DNA of 64,000 nucleotides from Chitinophaga japonensis (GCF_007830125.1 NZ_VLLG01000008.1:186001-250000); one strand, 5' to 3'. Counted from the first letter of the stretch, positions 33,723 through 41,827 are shown. Numbers and translations are program-made. The notes: a model not told the origin generated them from the letters alone.

Positions 33723-34954
33723 TATTTTTTCAGCTTTGCTTTCAACGCACTGTCCAGCTCCTGTAAAAACTCTTCCGTATACAGGTAGTGCTTGCCATGC
33801 TCCACTTTGTTGCCGTGGATACATACGGCCAGGTCCTTGGTCATTTTGCCGCTTTCCACGGTTTCCACGCACACCTGCTCCAGCGCATGGCAGAAGTTGA
33901 TCAGCTCCTGGTTGTTGTCCAGGCGGCCGCGGAATTCCAGGCCACGGGTCCAGGCAAAGATAGAGGCGATGGGGTTGGTGGAAGTAGGCTTACCGGCCTG
34001 GTGGTCGCGGTAGTGGCGGGTTACGGTGCCGTGCGCCGCTTCCGCTTCCATTACCTTGCCGTCCGGTGTTACCAGGGTGGAGGTCATTAAGCCCAGGGAG
34101 CCGAAGCCTTGTGCCACCGTATCAGATTGTACGTCGCCATCATAGTTCTTACAGGCCCATACGAAGTTGCCGTTCCATTTCAGGGCGCTGGCCACCATGT
34201 CGTCTATCAGGCGGTGCTCGTATACCAGGTTGTTCTTGTCAAACTCGGCTTTGAACTCGTTCTGGTAGATCTCTTCAAAGATGTCCTTGAAGCGGCCGTC
34301 GTATTTTTTCAGGATGGTATTCTTGGTGCTCAGGTACAGCGGCCACTTTTTCATCAGGGCCTGGTTAAAGCAGGCGCGGGCAAAGCCTTTGATGGACTCG
34401 TCCGTGTTGTACATGGCCAGGGCCACGCCATCGCCTTTGAAGTTGTATACTTCGTGTTGTATCGTTTCACCGTTCTCACCTTCAAAGGTGATGGTCAGCT
34501 TGCCTTTGCCTTTGGTCACAAAGTCGGTTGCGCGGTACTGGTCGCCGAAAGCGTGACGGCCGATGCAGATAGGTGCGGTCCAGTTGGGCACCAGGCGGGG
34601 CACATTCTTGGTCACGATGGGCTCGCGGAATACGGTACCGTCCAGGATGTTACGGATGGTGCCGTTGGGCGATTTCCACATTTGCTTCAGGTTGAACTCC
34701 TTTACGCGGGCTTCATCCGGCGTAATGGTAGCGCATTTGATACCTACGCCAATTTCTCTGATCGCATTGGCTGCATCTACGGTCACCTGGTCGTTGGTGG
34801 CATCGCGGTGCTCTATGCCCAGGTCGTAGTATTTGATATCAACATCCAGGTAGGGAAGTATCAGTTTGTCTTTAATGAATTTCCAGATGATCCGTGTCAT
34901 CTCATCTCCATCCAGTTCTACCACCGGATTTGCGACTTTGATCTTTTCTGCCAT
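33722..34954 (-). CDS. NADP-dependent isocitrate dehydrogenase, eukaryotic-like dimeric type
   Basis: Oxidative decarboxylation of isocitrate to 2-oxoglutarate with NADP. The 410 residues begin KVANPVVELDGDEMTRIIW, a start typical of the eukaryotic cytosolic/mitochondrial IDH subfamily. Further along are ATITPDEARVKEF, the substrate motif SPNGTIRNILDGTVFREPI, and EAAHGTVTRHYRDHQAG (about 305-321) at the cofactor site. It differs in layout from the prokaryotic-type IDH encoded immediately upstream on the same strand (186-bp gap with a word hairpin). Having both in tandem is uncommon. It may be regulated separately, since a hairpin separates the genes. Confidence 0.93.
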   Translation of the reverse strand: MAEKIKVANPVVELDGDEMTRIIWKFIKDKLILPYLDVDIKYYDLGIEHRDATNDQVTVDAANAIREIGVGIKCATITPDEARVKEFNLKQMWKSPNGTIRNILDGTVFREPIVTKNVPRLVPNWTAPICIGRHAFGDQYRATDFVTKGKGKLTITFEGENGETIQHEVYNFKGDGVALAMYNTDESIKGFARACFNQALMKKWPLYLSTKNTILKKYDGRFKDIFEEIYQNEFKAEFDKNNLVYEHRLIDDMVASALKWNGNFVWACKNYDGDVQSDTVAQGFGSLGLMTSTLVTPDGKVMEAEAAHGTVTRHYRDHQAGKPTSTNPIASIFAWTRGLEFRGRLDNNQELINFCHALEQVCVETVESGKMTKDLAVCIHGNKVEHGKHYLYTEEFLQELDSALKAKLKK

Positions 34955-35051
34955 TTCAGGTGTTTTTTTAGAATTAATAAGGTTATCTACAACTAGTTAT
35001 TCAAGCAAGATAAACCCGAAATATACTATAACGTGGTACAAAATCCAAATT

Positions 35052-35135
35052 GGCGGAAAGCTAAAAGCTTAAAGCAGAAAGCCTTGGAGCGGTTGCTGCA
35101 TTAGCTTTATGCTTTTCGCTTTCGGCTTTAAGCTC
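35052..35135. repeat. Word-repeat hairpin (AAAGCTTAAAGC-type) between two isocitrate dehydrogenase genes
   Basis: Left arm 35052-35083 and right arm about 35100-35135 are imperfect inverted copies of the word aaagcttaaagc/gaaagc, loop about 16 nt. It lies just after the stop of the upstream IDH gene (minus strand), so it probably terminates it. Confidence 0.6.
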
Positions 35136-35140
35136 AATGT

Positions 35141-36412
35141 TTATAGGTGTTTAATGATCTCGTCTGCAAACTCGCTGGTGGATACCAGGGTGGCGTCGTC
35201 CATCAGCTTGTAGAAGTCAATGGTCACCCGCTTACGCATGATAGCCGTGCTGAGGCCTTCCACGATAAGATTGGCCGCTTCTTTCCAGCCCATGTACTCC
35301 AGCATCATCACACCGCTCAGGATCACGGAGGAGGGGTTCATGGTGTTGGTATTGGCAAAGCGGGGAGCGGTGCCGTGGGTAGCTTCAAATACCGCATGCC
35401 CGGTCACGTAGTTGATATTGGCGCCGGGAGCGATGCCGATACCGCCTACCGCCGCAGCGGCCGCATCGGAAATATAGTCGCCGTTCAGGTTCAGGGTGGC
35501 TACCACGGAGAAATCCGCGGGCGCCAGCAGTATCTGCTGCAGGAAGTTGTCGGCAATCACGTCCTTGATCAGTATCTTGTTATGCGCCAGCGCAATGTTC
35601 AGTTCCTTGTTGGCCGCTTCTTCTCCCTGCTCTTTCTTGGTGGCTTCCCACTGTTCCCAGGTATACACCTGCTCGCCAAACTCCAGCCGCGCCAGCTCGT
35701 AGCCCCAGTTCTTGAAGCCCCCTTCGGTAAACTTCATGATATTGCCTTTGTGCACCAGGGTTACGGAGGGCAGCTTGTGCTCAACAGCGTAACGGATGGC
35801 GGAGCGGATCAGCCTTTCGGAGCCTTCTTTGGAAACCGGCTTGATGCCGAAGGAGGAAGTTTCCGGGAAGCGGATCTTCTTTACGCCCAGGTCGTGCTGC
35901 AGGAAATGCAGCAGTTGCTGCGCTTCAGGGGTGCCGTACATATATTCAATACCGGCATAGATGTCCTCGGTATTTTCACGGAAGATCACCATGTTCACCT
36001 GGTCGGGATGGCGCAGGGGAGAGGGCACCTTGTTGAACCAGCGTACCGGCCGTACACAGGCGTACAGGTCCAGCTCCTGGCGCATGGCCACGTTCAGGGA
36101 ACGGATGCCGCCGCCTACCGGCGTAGTCAGCGGGCCTTTAATGGACACCAGGTATTCTTTCAGGTCAGCAAGGGTAGCGGCTGGCAGCCATTCACCGGTT
36201 TGCTGGAAGGCCTTTTCGCCTGCCAGTACTTCTTTCCAGGCGATCTTTCGCTGGCCCGCATACGCTTTCTCCACGGCGGCGTCAAATACGCGCACACTGG
36301 CCTGCCAGATGTCGGGACCGATACCGTCGCCTTCAATAAATGGAATTACTGGTTGGTCGGGAACCTTTAACTGCCCATTGGTCATTACAATCTTTTCTGC
36401 CGGCATAAACAC
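35141..36412 (-). CDS. icd: NADP-type isocitrate dehydrogenase, prokaryotic (Escherichia coli Icd-like)
   Basis: Second isocitrate dehydrogenase, 423 residues, of the bacterial type. It has PVIPFIEGDGIGPDIW (about 21-36), the phosphate/substrate loop GPLTTPVGGGIRSLNVAMRQ (about 94-113, with the serine that is phosphorylated in E. coli), IFRENTEDIYAGIEY, and the cofactor region EATHGTAPRFANTNTMNPS. At the E. coli NADP-determining positions Lys344, Tyr345, Val351, Tyr391 and Arg395 I read Arg, Phe, Met, Ile and Lys. A basic first residue favours NADP, but the set is not canonical. The start MFMPAE at 36412 has an alternative at 36406. Confidence 0.93.
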   Translation of the reverse strand: MFMPAEKIVMTNGQLKVPDQPVIPFIEGDGIGPDIWQASVRVFDAAVEKAYAGQRKIAWKEVLAGEKAFQQTGEWLPAATLADLKEYLVSIKGPLTTPVGGGIRSLNVAMRQELDLYACVRPVRWFNKVPSPLRHPDQVNMVIFRENTEDIYAGIEYMYGTPEAQQLLHFLQHDLGVKKIRFPETSSFGIKPVSKEGSERLIRSAIRYAVEHKLPSVTLVHKGNIMKFTEGGFKNWGYELARLEFGEQVYTWEQWEATKKEQGEEAANKELNIALAHNKILIKDVIADNFLQQILLAPADFSVVATLNLNGDYISDAAAAAVGGIGIAPGANINYVTGHAVFEATHGTAPRFANTNTMNPSSVILSGVMMLEYMGWKEAANLIVEGLSTAIMRKRVTIDFYKLMDDATLVSTSEFADEIIKHL

Positions 36413-36424
36413 TTATTTAGTGCG

Positions 36425-36432
36425 CAAAGATA
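36425..36432 (-). promoter_or_regulatory. -7 box TATCTTTG for the prokaryotic-type icd
   Basis: TAnnTTTG on the minus strand, 12 bases before the start at 36412. It indicates that this gene has its own promoter. Confidence 0.45.
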
Positions 36433-36528
36433 AGCCGATTTGGTTTTTTTCACCGTTATTTTCCCCCCGTTCACCGGAACTTCGCCATTTTTAGCCTAAA
36501 CCCGCTTGAAGGCCCGGCCGCCGCTCCC

Positions 36529-36536
36529 TAGTTTTG
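36529..36536 (+). promoter_or_regulatory. -7 box TAGTTTTG for the LiaF-like gene
   Basis: TAnnTTTG match 19 bases before the ATG at 36556. A TTG at 36506-36508 stands 20 bases upstream, near the ideal distance. Confidence 0.5.
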
Positions 36537-36555
36537 TATCATAATCTTAAAAATA

Positions 36556-37368
36556 ATGGACGAAAGAAAAATAGCACACAAACGGAACAACGGCGCCTGG
36601 GGTGGAGTCATACTCATCGTGGTCGGCCTGTTCCTTTTCCTGCAAAACATAGACCTGGAGGGGGTACCCGGATGGGTATTTTCCTGGCAGATGCTGATGG
36701 TGGTGATTGGTTTGCTGATCGGCATAAAACACCGGTTCCGCGGCGGCCCCTGGTTTATTCTCACGCTGCTGGGCGCCATCTTTCTGGTAGATAGAATGGG
36801 GATCTGGCAATTTGACTTCCCGCGCTATGGCTGGCCCCTGGGCCTGGTGCTTATAGGGATATTTATGTTGATCAAGCGTCCTTATCGCAAGGACCGGTGC
36901 TTTGGGAGGGCAGGGCAGCATCGTTGGTCTGCCGGCACTTACAAGGGCTCCTGGTCTGCCGGGGAATACAAAGGCACCTGGTCTGCCGACGCTCCTGAAG
37001 GCGCGGTACAACCAAACCCAAACAGTGATGATTTCCTGAGCGTGTCCTCTATTTTCGGAGGAACGGAAAGGGTGGTATTGACCAAGAACTTCCAGGGTGG
37101 GGATGTGAGCGCTATTTTCGGTGGAGTAGAGATCAACCTGACCCAGGCGGATTTCAATGGCCAGGTGGTAATAGAAACGAATGCCGTTTTTGGCGGCATA
37201 GAGCTGGTAGTGCCCTCCAACTGGGACGTGAAGCTGGAAGTGGATACCATCTTTGGCGGTGTGGAAGACAAGCGCCCGGCGGAGCTGGTGACGCCCAATA
37301 CCGGCAAAATCCTGGTGATCAAAGGCTCCTGTGTTTTCGGGGGCATGGAGATCAAAAGTTATGCATGA
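36556..37368 (+). CDS. LiaF-like membrane protein with repeated FGG beta modules
   Basis: A 270-residue protein, probably an envelope-stress sensor or regulator of the LiaF type. Four membrane segments lie in the first 115 residues (about 15-30, 39-56, 65-80, 93-110), in the LiaI/LiaF transmembrane layout. A cytoplasmic linker follows, with two near-identical segments (SAGTYKGSW and SAGEYKGTW). The last 115 residues carry five (I/V)FGGxE repeats spaced about 20-25 residues, suggesting a small beta-solenoid as in the LiaF C-terminal domain. Downstream genes, 53 bases on, include a DUF4288 protein and a LytS/LytTR pair. Confidence 0.75.
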   Translation: MDERKIAHKRNNGAWGGVILIVVGLFLFLQNIDLEGVPGWVFSWQMLMVVIGLLIGIKHRFRGGPWFILTLLGAIFLVDRMGIWQFDFPRYGWPLGLVLIGIFMLIKRPYRKDRCFGRAGQHRWSAGTYKGSWSAGEYKGTWSADAPEGAVQPNPNSDDFLSVSSIFGGTERVVLTKNFQGGDVSAIFGGVEINLTQADFNGQVVIETNAVFGGIELVVPSNWDVKLEVDTIFGGVEDKRPAELVTPNTGKILVIKGSCVFGGMEIKSYA

Positions 37369-37420
37369 TATAACCTGTATTCAATAAAACTTTTTTAACC
37401 CTTTTTAAATTATTAGTAGT

Positions 37421-37771
37421 ATGCGTTGGTTTGTAGCGAAAATAGTGTACCAGATCATTTGCGGCAGCGGTAACCATATGCCGCAGTTCGACGAGCAGTT
37501 GCGCCTGATCAGTGCGGACAGCAAGCAGGTGGCGGCGCAGAAAGCGCGCGAGATAGGCCTGCAGGAACAGTATGCGTTCCGCAACCAGAAACAGGAGCTG
37601 GTGGAATGGAAATTCATCAATGTACCGGAGCTCTACACATTGGACCAGTTGTCAGACGGCATGGAGCTGTACTCCCGTATCGAGGAGCCGGCAGATGCCA
37701 CCGCCTATGTAGCCTGGCTGCAGATGAAGTCCGCCCAGTTGCAGGACCCGCAGTATATTGAGATCAGTTAA
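37421..37771 (+). CDS. DUF4288 domain protein
   Basis: A 116-residue cytoplasmic protein of the DUF4288 type: an N-terminal strand MRWFVAKIVYQIICG, a conserved QFDEQLRLISADSKQVAAQKAREIG helix region and the block ELVEWKFINVPELYTLDQLSDGMELYSRIE (described in parts, about 60-85). No function is known. It starts 53 bases after the LiaF-like gene. Its stop codon opens the left arm of a word-repeat hairpin that separates it from the histidine kinase. Confidence 0.75.
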   Translation: MRWFVAKIVYQIICGSGNHMPQFDEQLRLISADSKQVAAQKAREIGLQEQYAFRNQKQELVEWKFINVPELYTLDQLSDGMELYSRIEEPADATAYVAWLQMKSAQLQDPQYIEIS

Positions 37772-37862
37772 TAATGAATAATTAACAATTAATAATCGTT
37801 GCAAGTGGTTCGCGTAACATTGTTCATACGATTATTAATTCTTCATTATTAATTGTTAATTA
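37769..37862. repeat. Word-repeat hairpin (AATTAATAATT-type), second copy with conserved core
   Basis: Left arm 37769-37804 and right arm about 37826-37862 flank a core AATCGTTGC...GCGTAAC shared with the copies at 31126 and 45572. The left arm contains the DUF4288 stop codon, and the right arm contains the TTG that a longest-frame start for the kinase would use. Confidence 0.65.
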
Positions 37863-37876
37863 AAAATAAAAGTAAC

Positions 37877-38938
37877 GTGATCAGCCGCCCTTTATCCGAC
37901 AAATATTTCCGTTGGACCGTTATAGTGACTACCTACATCTTCCTGTTGCTATACGGGGTGCTGCTGATACAGTGGTTTCAGCTCAGCCCGCCCGTAGCCT
38001 GGGCAGACAGTGCGGTGCATACCCTGCTGCTGGCTTTTGCCGTATTGCTCATTAATCATAACCTGTCCTACTACCGCCCCGGCAAGGGCAAGTATGTGTT
38101 TGTGCTGACCTACAGCACGGCGCTTACCGGTCTTTGGCTGGCGGCGGCCACCTGCCAGTTGCGGTATTTTTTCCCGCGGGAGCTGGAGTACCGGCAATGG
38201 CTGCACCTGGCGCTGCCGGTGCATTTCATTATCGGGTGGCTGGTCATTACCGGTATGGGGCTCAAGAGCCTGGTGTGGTATGATATGGTGGAGCAGCGGG
38301 AAATGCTGGAACGCCGGGAAGCGGCGGAGCGTATTTCCCGGGAAGCGGAGCTGTACAAGTTGCGGCAACAGTTACAGCCGCACTTTTTATTCAACAGCCT
38401 GAACTCCATCAATGCGCTGATCGTCATCCGCCCGCAGGAAGCCCGGGAAATGGTGCTGAAACTGTCAGAATTCCTGCGGGGCACGCTCAAAAGGGAGGAT
38501 CAGCAATGGATAGCGCTCCCCGAAGAGCTGCAGTACCTGCAATGGTACCTGGATATTGAAAAGGTGCGCTTTGGCCACCGCCTGTCCACCATAGTGGAGG
38601 CCGATCCCGCCGCCGCGCAAACGCGGATACCGCCCATGCTGCTGCAGCCTGTAGTGGAAAACGCTATTAAATACGGCTTGTATGATACTACGGAAGCCAT
38701 TACCATCACCATAAAGGCCTGGATGCAGGACAATGTGCTGTACATACAGGCGCAAAACCCGTATGACAGCGCCCTGCAGCAGCCTCACCGCGGCACCGGC
38801 TTTGGGCTTAGCTCCATCCGCCGCCGGCTGTACCTGCTGTTTGCCCGGCAGGACCTGCTGGAAACAAGCTGCGACGATCACATTTTTACCACCTTGATTA
38901 AAGTTCCGCAACCACATGATAAAAGCAATCATAATTGA
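37877..38938 (+). CDS. LytS/YehU-type sensor histidine kinase
   Basis: Membrane sensor kinase of 353 residues. Hydrophobic segments (about 12-32, 42-56, 66-88 and 105-125) precede a short coiled coil and the His_kinase domain. The phosphoacceptor motif QQLQPHFLFNSLNSINAL is followed by an HATPase region with PPMLLQPVVENAIKYGL and GTGFGLSSIRRRL. The longest frame starts at a TTG at 37853, inside a word-repeat hairpin arm. The GTG at 37877 (ISRPLSDKY) is the more credible start. The response regulator gene overlaps its 3' end by 23 bases, so the two form one transcription unit. The signal sensed is unknown. Confidence 0.88.
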   Translation: MISRPLSDKYFRWTVIVTTYIFLLLYGVLLIQWFQLSPPVAWADSAVHTLLLAFAVLLINHNLSYYRPGKGKYVFVLTYSTALTGLWLAAATCQLRYFFPRELEYRQWLHLALPVHFIIGWLVITGMGLKSLVWYDMVEQREMLERREAAERISREAELYKLRQQLQPHFLFNSLNSINALIVIRPQEAREMVLKLSEFLRGTLKREDQQWIALPEELQYLQWYLDIEKVRFGHRLSTIVEADPAAAQTRIPPMLLQPVVENAIKYGLYDTTEAITITIKAWMQDNVLYIQAQNPYDSALQQPHRGTGFGLSSIRRRLYLLFARQDLLETSCDDHIFTTLIKVPQPHDKSNHN

Positions 38939-39659
38939 CGATGAACCACTGGCCCGCGAAGTAGTAAAGGAGTACCTGCAGGGATTCCCGCAGGTGCAGG
39001 TGATACAGGAATGCAATGACGGGTTTGACGGGCTGAAAGCCATACAGCAGCACCAGCCGGACATCCTTTTCCTGGATGTGCAGATGCCCAAGATCAACGG
39101 TTTTGAAATGCTGGAACTGGTAGAAGAGATGCCCGCCGTGATCTTTACCACCGCTTTTGAGGAGCATGCCATACGCGCCTTTGAGGTGAATGCAGTAGAC
39201 TACCTGCTGAAGCCCTTTTCAAAGGACCGTTTTGAAAAGGCCCTGCAGAAATGGCTGGACCGCCTCTCCGCCACCCCGCCGTCGCCAGCCACGGAGCAGT
39301 TACTGGAAACGGCGGCGGCATCGCCCCTGCAAAGCAGCCGCATCGTAGTGAAGATCAATGGCAAGATCAAGATCATTCCCGTGCCGGATGTGCACTACCT
39401 GGAAGCGGCGGATGATTATGTGAAGATCGTCACCCATGAAGGCGCTTTCCTGAAGAACAAGACTATGGCATTCTTTGAGCAAACGCTGGACCCGCAGCAG
39501 TTTGCCCGCGTGCACCGCTCCTACATACTGAATGTGAACCAGGTAACGCGCATAGAGCCTTATGAAAAGGAGAACCACCTGGCCATTCTGCGCACCGGGG
39601 CCAAAGTGCCGGTCAGCAAAACCGGCTATCCCCGGCTGAAAGCAGCGCTGGGACTATAA
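38916..39659 (+). CDS. LytTR-family response regulator
   Basis: Response regulator of 247 residues paired with the upstream LytS-type kinase. The receiver domain spans about 1-118, with acidic residues Asp8, Asp9, phosphoacceptor Asp54 in LFLDVQMP, and the switch Lys in LLKPFSKDRF. The LytTR DNA-binding domain occupies about 145-245 (HYLEAADDYVKIVTHEG, FARVHRSYILNVNQV). It overlaps the kinase gene by 23 bases. The LiaF-like protein and DUF4288 gene upstream could be part of the same response, but a hairpin separates them from the pair, so this is only proximity. A GC-rich hairpin follows. Confidence 0.93.
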   Translation: MIKAIIIDDEPLAREVVKEYLQGFPQVQVIQECNDGFDGLKAIQQHQPDILFLDVQMPKINGFEMLELVEEMPAVIFTTAFEEHAIRAFEVNAVDYLLKPFSKDRFEKALQKWLDRLSATPPSPATEQLLETAAASPLQSSRIVVKINGKIKIIPVPDVHYLEAADDYVKIVTHEGAFLKNKTMAFFEQTLDPQQFARVHRSYILNVNQVTRIEPYEKENHLAILRTGAKVPVSKTGYPRLKAALGL

Positions 39660-39691
39660 GCGCAGCATCCTGCCATTTGACCTTTATATAC

Positions 39692-39712
39692 CGGGGCGGC
39701 CATGCCGCCCCG
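39692..39712 (+). terminator. GC-rich hairpin after the LytTR regulator
   Basis: CGGGGCGGC at 39692-39700 pairs with GCCGCCCCG at 39704-39712 around CAT. An A-rich run rather than a T-run follows at a short distance, so it could act as a terminator only weakly. Confidence 0.5.
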
Positions 39713-39850
39713 CTTTCGTTGCTTAAAAAAAAATGTCGTGATCACCCCCTTTTTATGTCAGATTCGCAACCCATGCCGTCCGGGAAATCCAGTTAGTTTT
39801 ACACCATCAATATAAATCGAAGCAACATTCATCTAAAATCTATACACTGT

Positions 39851-40411
39851 ATGAAAATCGTAAAAAAGATCCTGATCGCTATTGCCGTGCTGATCGCCGT
39901 TCCCCTGATCATCGCGTTGTTCACTAAAAAGCAATATGCGGTAGAAAGGGAGATCATTATCAGCAAACCCAAACAGGAAGTGTTTGACTATGTAAAACAC
40001 CTGAAAAACCAGGATCACTTCAGCGTATGGGCGATGATGGATCCGGGCATGAAAAAAGATTTCAGGGGCACGGACGGTACCGTGGGTTTTGTATACGCCT
40101 GGGATAGTGAAAAGGCAGGCGCCGGCGAACAGGAGATCAGGAAGATCGCGGAAGGCGAAAGTGTGGACATGCAGATCCATTTTATCAAACCCTTTGAAGG
40201 CCTGGCCGATGCGCGTTTCAGCACCGCCGCTGTGTCTGACAGCCAAACCAGGGTAAAATGGGGCTTTGAAAGCAGCATGCCTTACCCCATGAACATTATG
40301 CTGCTGTTTATTGATATGGACCAACACCTGGGTAAGGACCTGGAAACGGGCCTGCAGAACCTGAAAGGCGTATTGGAAAAACAGCCGATCAGCAGCCGCA
40401 TCAGCAAATAG
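39851..40411 (+). CDS. SRPBCC-fold (polyketide cyclase/START-like) protein
   Basis: A 186-residue protein with one N-terminal membrane or signal segment (about 5-24, ILIAIAVLIAVPLIIALF) and a START-like/SRPBCC domain: EREIIISKPKQEVFDYVKHLKN, FSVWAMMDPGMKKDFRGTDG, and a C-terminal long helix MDQHLGKDLETGLQNLKGVLE. Members bind hydrophobic ligands, but this subgroup has no known substrate. It is anchored rather than cytosolic if the N-terminal segment is retained. It ends in a strong hairpin shared with a convergent gene. Confidence 0.85.
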   Translation: MKIVKKILIAIAVLIAVPLIIALFTKKQYAVEREIIISKPKQEVFDYVKHLKNQDHFSVWAMMDPGMKKDFRGTDGTVGFVYAWDSEKAGAGEQEIRKIAEGESVDMQIHFIKPFEGLADARFSTAAVSDSQTRVKWGFESSMPYPMNIMLLFIDMDQHLGKDLETGLQNLKGVLEKQPISSRISK

Positions 40412-40445
40412 GATAAGCTATATATACACTCCGCCATTGCTCATA

Positions 40446-40480
40446 CAGAGGGGCCGGCTATTGTTTAGCCGGCCCCTCTG
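40446..40480. terminator. Perfect bidirectional hairpin between convergent genes
   Basis: Stem of 15 perfect base pairs, 40446-40460 with 40466-40480 (CAGAGGGGCCGGCTA and complement), loop TTGTT. It lies between the SRPBCC gene and a convergent small exported protein gene. Confidence 0.75.
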
Positions 40481-40496
40481 CAATGAATACTCCCGC

Positions 40497-40862
40497 CTAT
40501 AAAGATAAAATGCTCACATGAATGCTTCCGCTGGCCACATCCGCAGCAGTCACCGTATAATAAATAGCCAGGGGCAGATCGAATGAGTTCAGGTAAAGCA
40601 CATCTCCCTCCTGTACTTCCACGTCAAACCGGTTGGGATCAATAGCAGTGCCATAAGCACCGGTCTGCTGGTTTTGAACGCTGTAGATGGCGGTGGGGAT
40701 CGTTACCTCTATTCCCGCTACTACCTGGGAAAGCCGCAAGGTGGCATGTATGCGCGCCCTGGCGGCTGTGTTTACATTTTCAGCCGGGGCCGGGATGCCG
40801 GTAAAGGAGCTGCCGGTAAACAGGAAGAGCAACAGCGTGCAGGCTAAAGTCAGTGTTTTCAT
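40497..40862 (-). CDS. Small exported protein, unknown function
   Basis: Not recognised. From the ATG at 40862 the protein has 121 residues with a signal peptide (about 1-24, MKTLTLACTLLLFLFTGSSF) and a compact beta-rich mature part: LSQVVAGIEVTIPTAIYSVQ, VQEGDVLYLNSFDLPLAIYYTV. The frame is open 17 codons further upstream, but a start there would bury the signal peptide, so 40862 is preferred. No cysteine is in the mature part. It lies alone between hairpins with no operon partner. Confidence 0.5.
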   Translation of the reverse strand: MKTLTLACTLLLFLFTGSSFTGIPAPAENVNTAARARIHATLRLSQVVAGIEVTIPTAIYSVQNQQTGAYGTAIDPNRFDVEVQEGDVLYLNSFDLPLAIYYTVTAADVASGSIHVSILSL

Positions 40863-40956
40863 AAGGATGTTATTGAATGGTGAAAATTGGGTTTCAATAA
40901 AAATAAGCATCATGCCTGCTATGTTACAGCAGCCCGGCTGAAAAGCCCGGGCCTTG

Positions 40957-41012
40957 AAAAAAGGAAGGGCCGGCTAAAAAGCAAAAACGCTTCCTGGCCG
41001 GCCCTCCCTTTT
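40957..41012 (-). terminator. Terminator after the 88-residue orphan gene
   Basis: Stem 40957-40974 with 40997-41012 (GGAAGGGCCGGC and partner) and a loop of about 22 nt. On the minus strand it ends in a U-run, so it terminates the gene at 41029-41295. A second smaller GC hairpin follows. Confidence 0.65.
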
Positions 41013-41028
41013 AAACAACAAGACCTGT

Positions 41029-41295
41029 TCAGGTCAGTGCATCCGCATGCTGGCGAACGTAGGTATTGTATGCTTCCTGCGTCCACTGTTCATAATCTTC
41101 CAGTTGAATGCCCAGTTTATTGTCTCGCTGGATCTCCTTATCATCACGCACATCCCAATAGCCTTTTGTCAGTGACCGGATGTTTATGTTGGTCTCCTGC
41201 TTTGCAGGATCATAATCTTGCGGATAGCTGGAATAATTGCCCATCGCTAATTCCTGAATGCTCCGTTTAACGTTTTCCTTAGTGTGTTTAGACAT
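41029..41295 (-). CDS. Uncharacterised 88-residue protein
   Basis: Not recognised. A charged, soluble, probably helical protein (MSKHTKENVKRSIQELAMG... with YDPAKQETNINIRSLT and DYEQWTQEAYNTYVRQHAD). It has no cysteine, signal or membrane segment. It has its own strong terminator (40957-41012) and a 10-bp inverted repeat in its promoter region (41302-41334). Both support a real, separately controlled gene. I can suggest no function. Confidence 0.55.
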   Translation of the reverse strand: MSKHTKENVKRSIQELAMGNYSSYPQDYDPAKQETNINIRSLTKGYWDVRDDKEIQRDNKLGIQLEDYEQWTQEAYNTYVRQHADALT

Positions 41296-41301
41296 GGTTT
41301 A

Positions 41302-41334
41302 AACTTTTGGTTCAAAGTAGTAAGACCAAAAGTT
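41302..41334. promoter_or_regulatory. Candidate operator: AACTTTTGGT inverted repeat
   Basis: Perfect 10-bp arms at 41302-41311 and 41325-41334 with a 13-bp spacer, 6 bases upstream of the start codon of the 88-residue gene. On the minus strand the spacer reads CTTACTACTTTGA, which contains a near-match to the -7 promoter box. Confidence 0.45.
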
Positions 41335-41415
41335 ATTCCGGTTAGTGTAAGATTTACATTAATTAGGAAAGCTTTATACTAATGTTTTGTTAAAAAGCCT
41401 GCAGCGGCGGCTATA

Positions 41416-41805
41416 TTATGATGTGCCAAACAGTCTTTGCAGTTTTTCTTTCTTCAGTATTTTTTGTCCCTGTTCCCCGCTTGCAATCAGCGTATCACCG
41501 CACCGGGCCTCGTACCGGCAGGTGAGCGCGTGCCCTTCCAGCCGGATGAGGGTAGCGGTAAAATGCACGGTGCTGCCCACTTTGGCGGGTGCATGGTGCT
41601 GCACCGTTATCATGGTGCCAATGCCTTCCTCGTCGGCCTCTTTCATATCCAGCACAAACAGGCGGCAGCACCATTCCGCATCCCGCGCCAGCGCAAAAGT
41701 GCTGTAAACCGGGTGTACCGCGCCGGTTTCAAAGGTGGCGCAGTCGGCTTCCCGTACGGTGCGGGTAAAATGTTTTTGATCGCCGGGTTGAAAACAGGAT
41801 CGCAT
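41416..41805 (-). CDS. Thioesterase-like protein (FlK-type hotdog)
   Basis: A 129-residue hotdog-fold protein resembling fluoroacetyl-CoA thioesterase-like members. It has FTRTVREADCATFETGAVHPVYSTFALARDAEWCCR (read as separate parts: the AVHPVYSTF catalytic-loop region at about 29-37 and the helix after it), then TMITVQHHAPAKVGSTVHF and CGDTLIASGEQGQKIL. It is upstream of the Nramp gene's 3' end with 22 bases between them, both on the minus strand, so it may be the last gene of the mntR-mntH transcript. The substrate is unknown. Confidence 0.75.
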   Translation of the reverse strand: MRSCFQPGDQKHFTRTVREADCATFETGAVHPVYSTFALARDAEWCCRLFVLDMKEADEEGIGTMITVQHHAPAKVGSTVHFTATLIRLEGHALTCRYEARCGDTLIASGEQGQKILKKEKLQRLFGTS

Positions 41806-41827
41806 AATTGTTGACTAATTCCACAGA

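Noticed and set aside
37853..37876. TTG start of the LytS-type kinase inside a hairpin arm.
   Set aside because: The eight extra codons are encoded by the word-repeat arm, so the GTG at 37877 is the more credible start.
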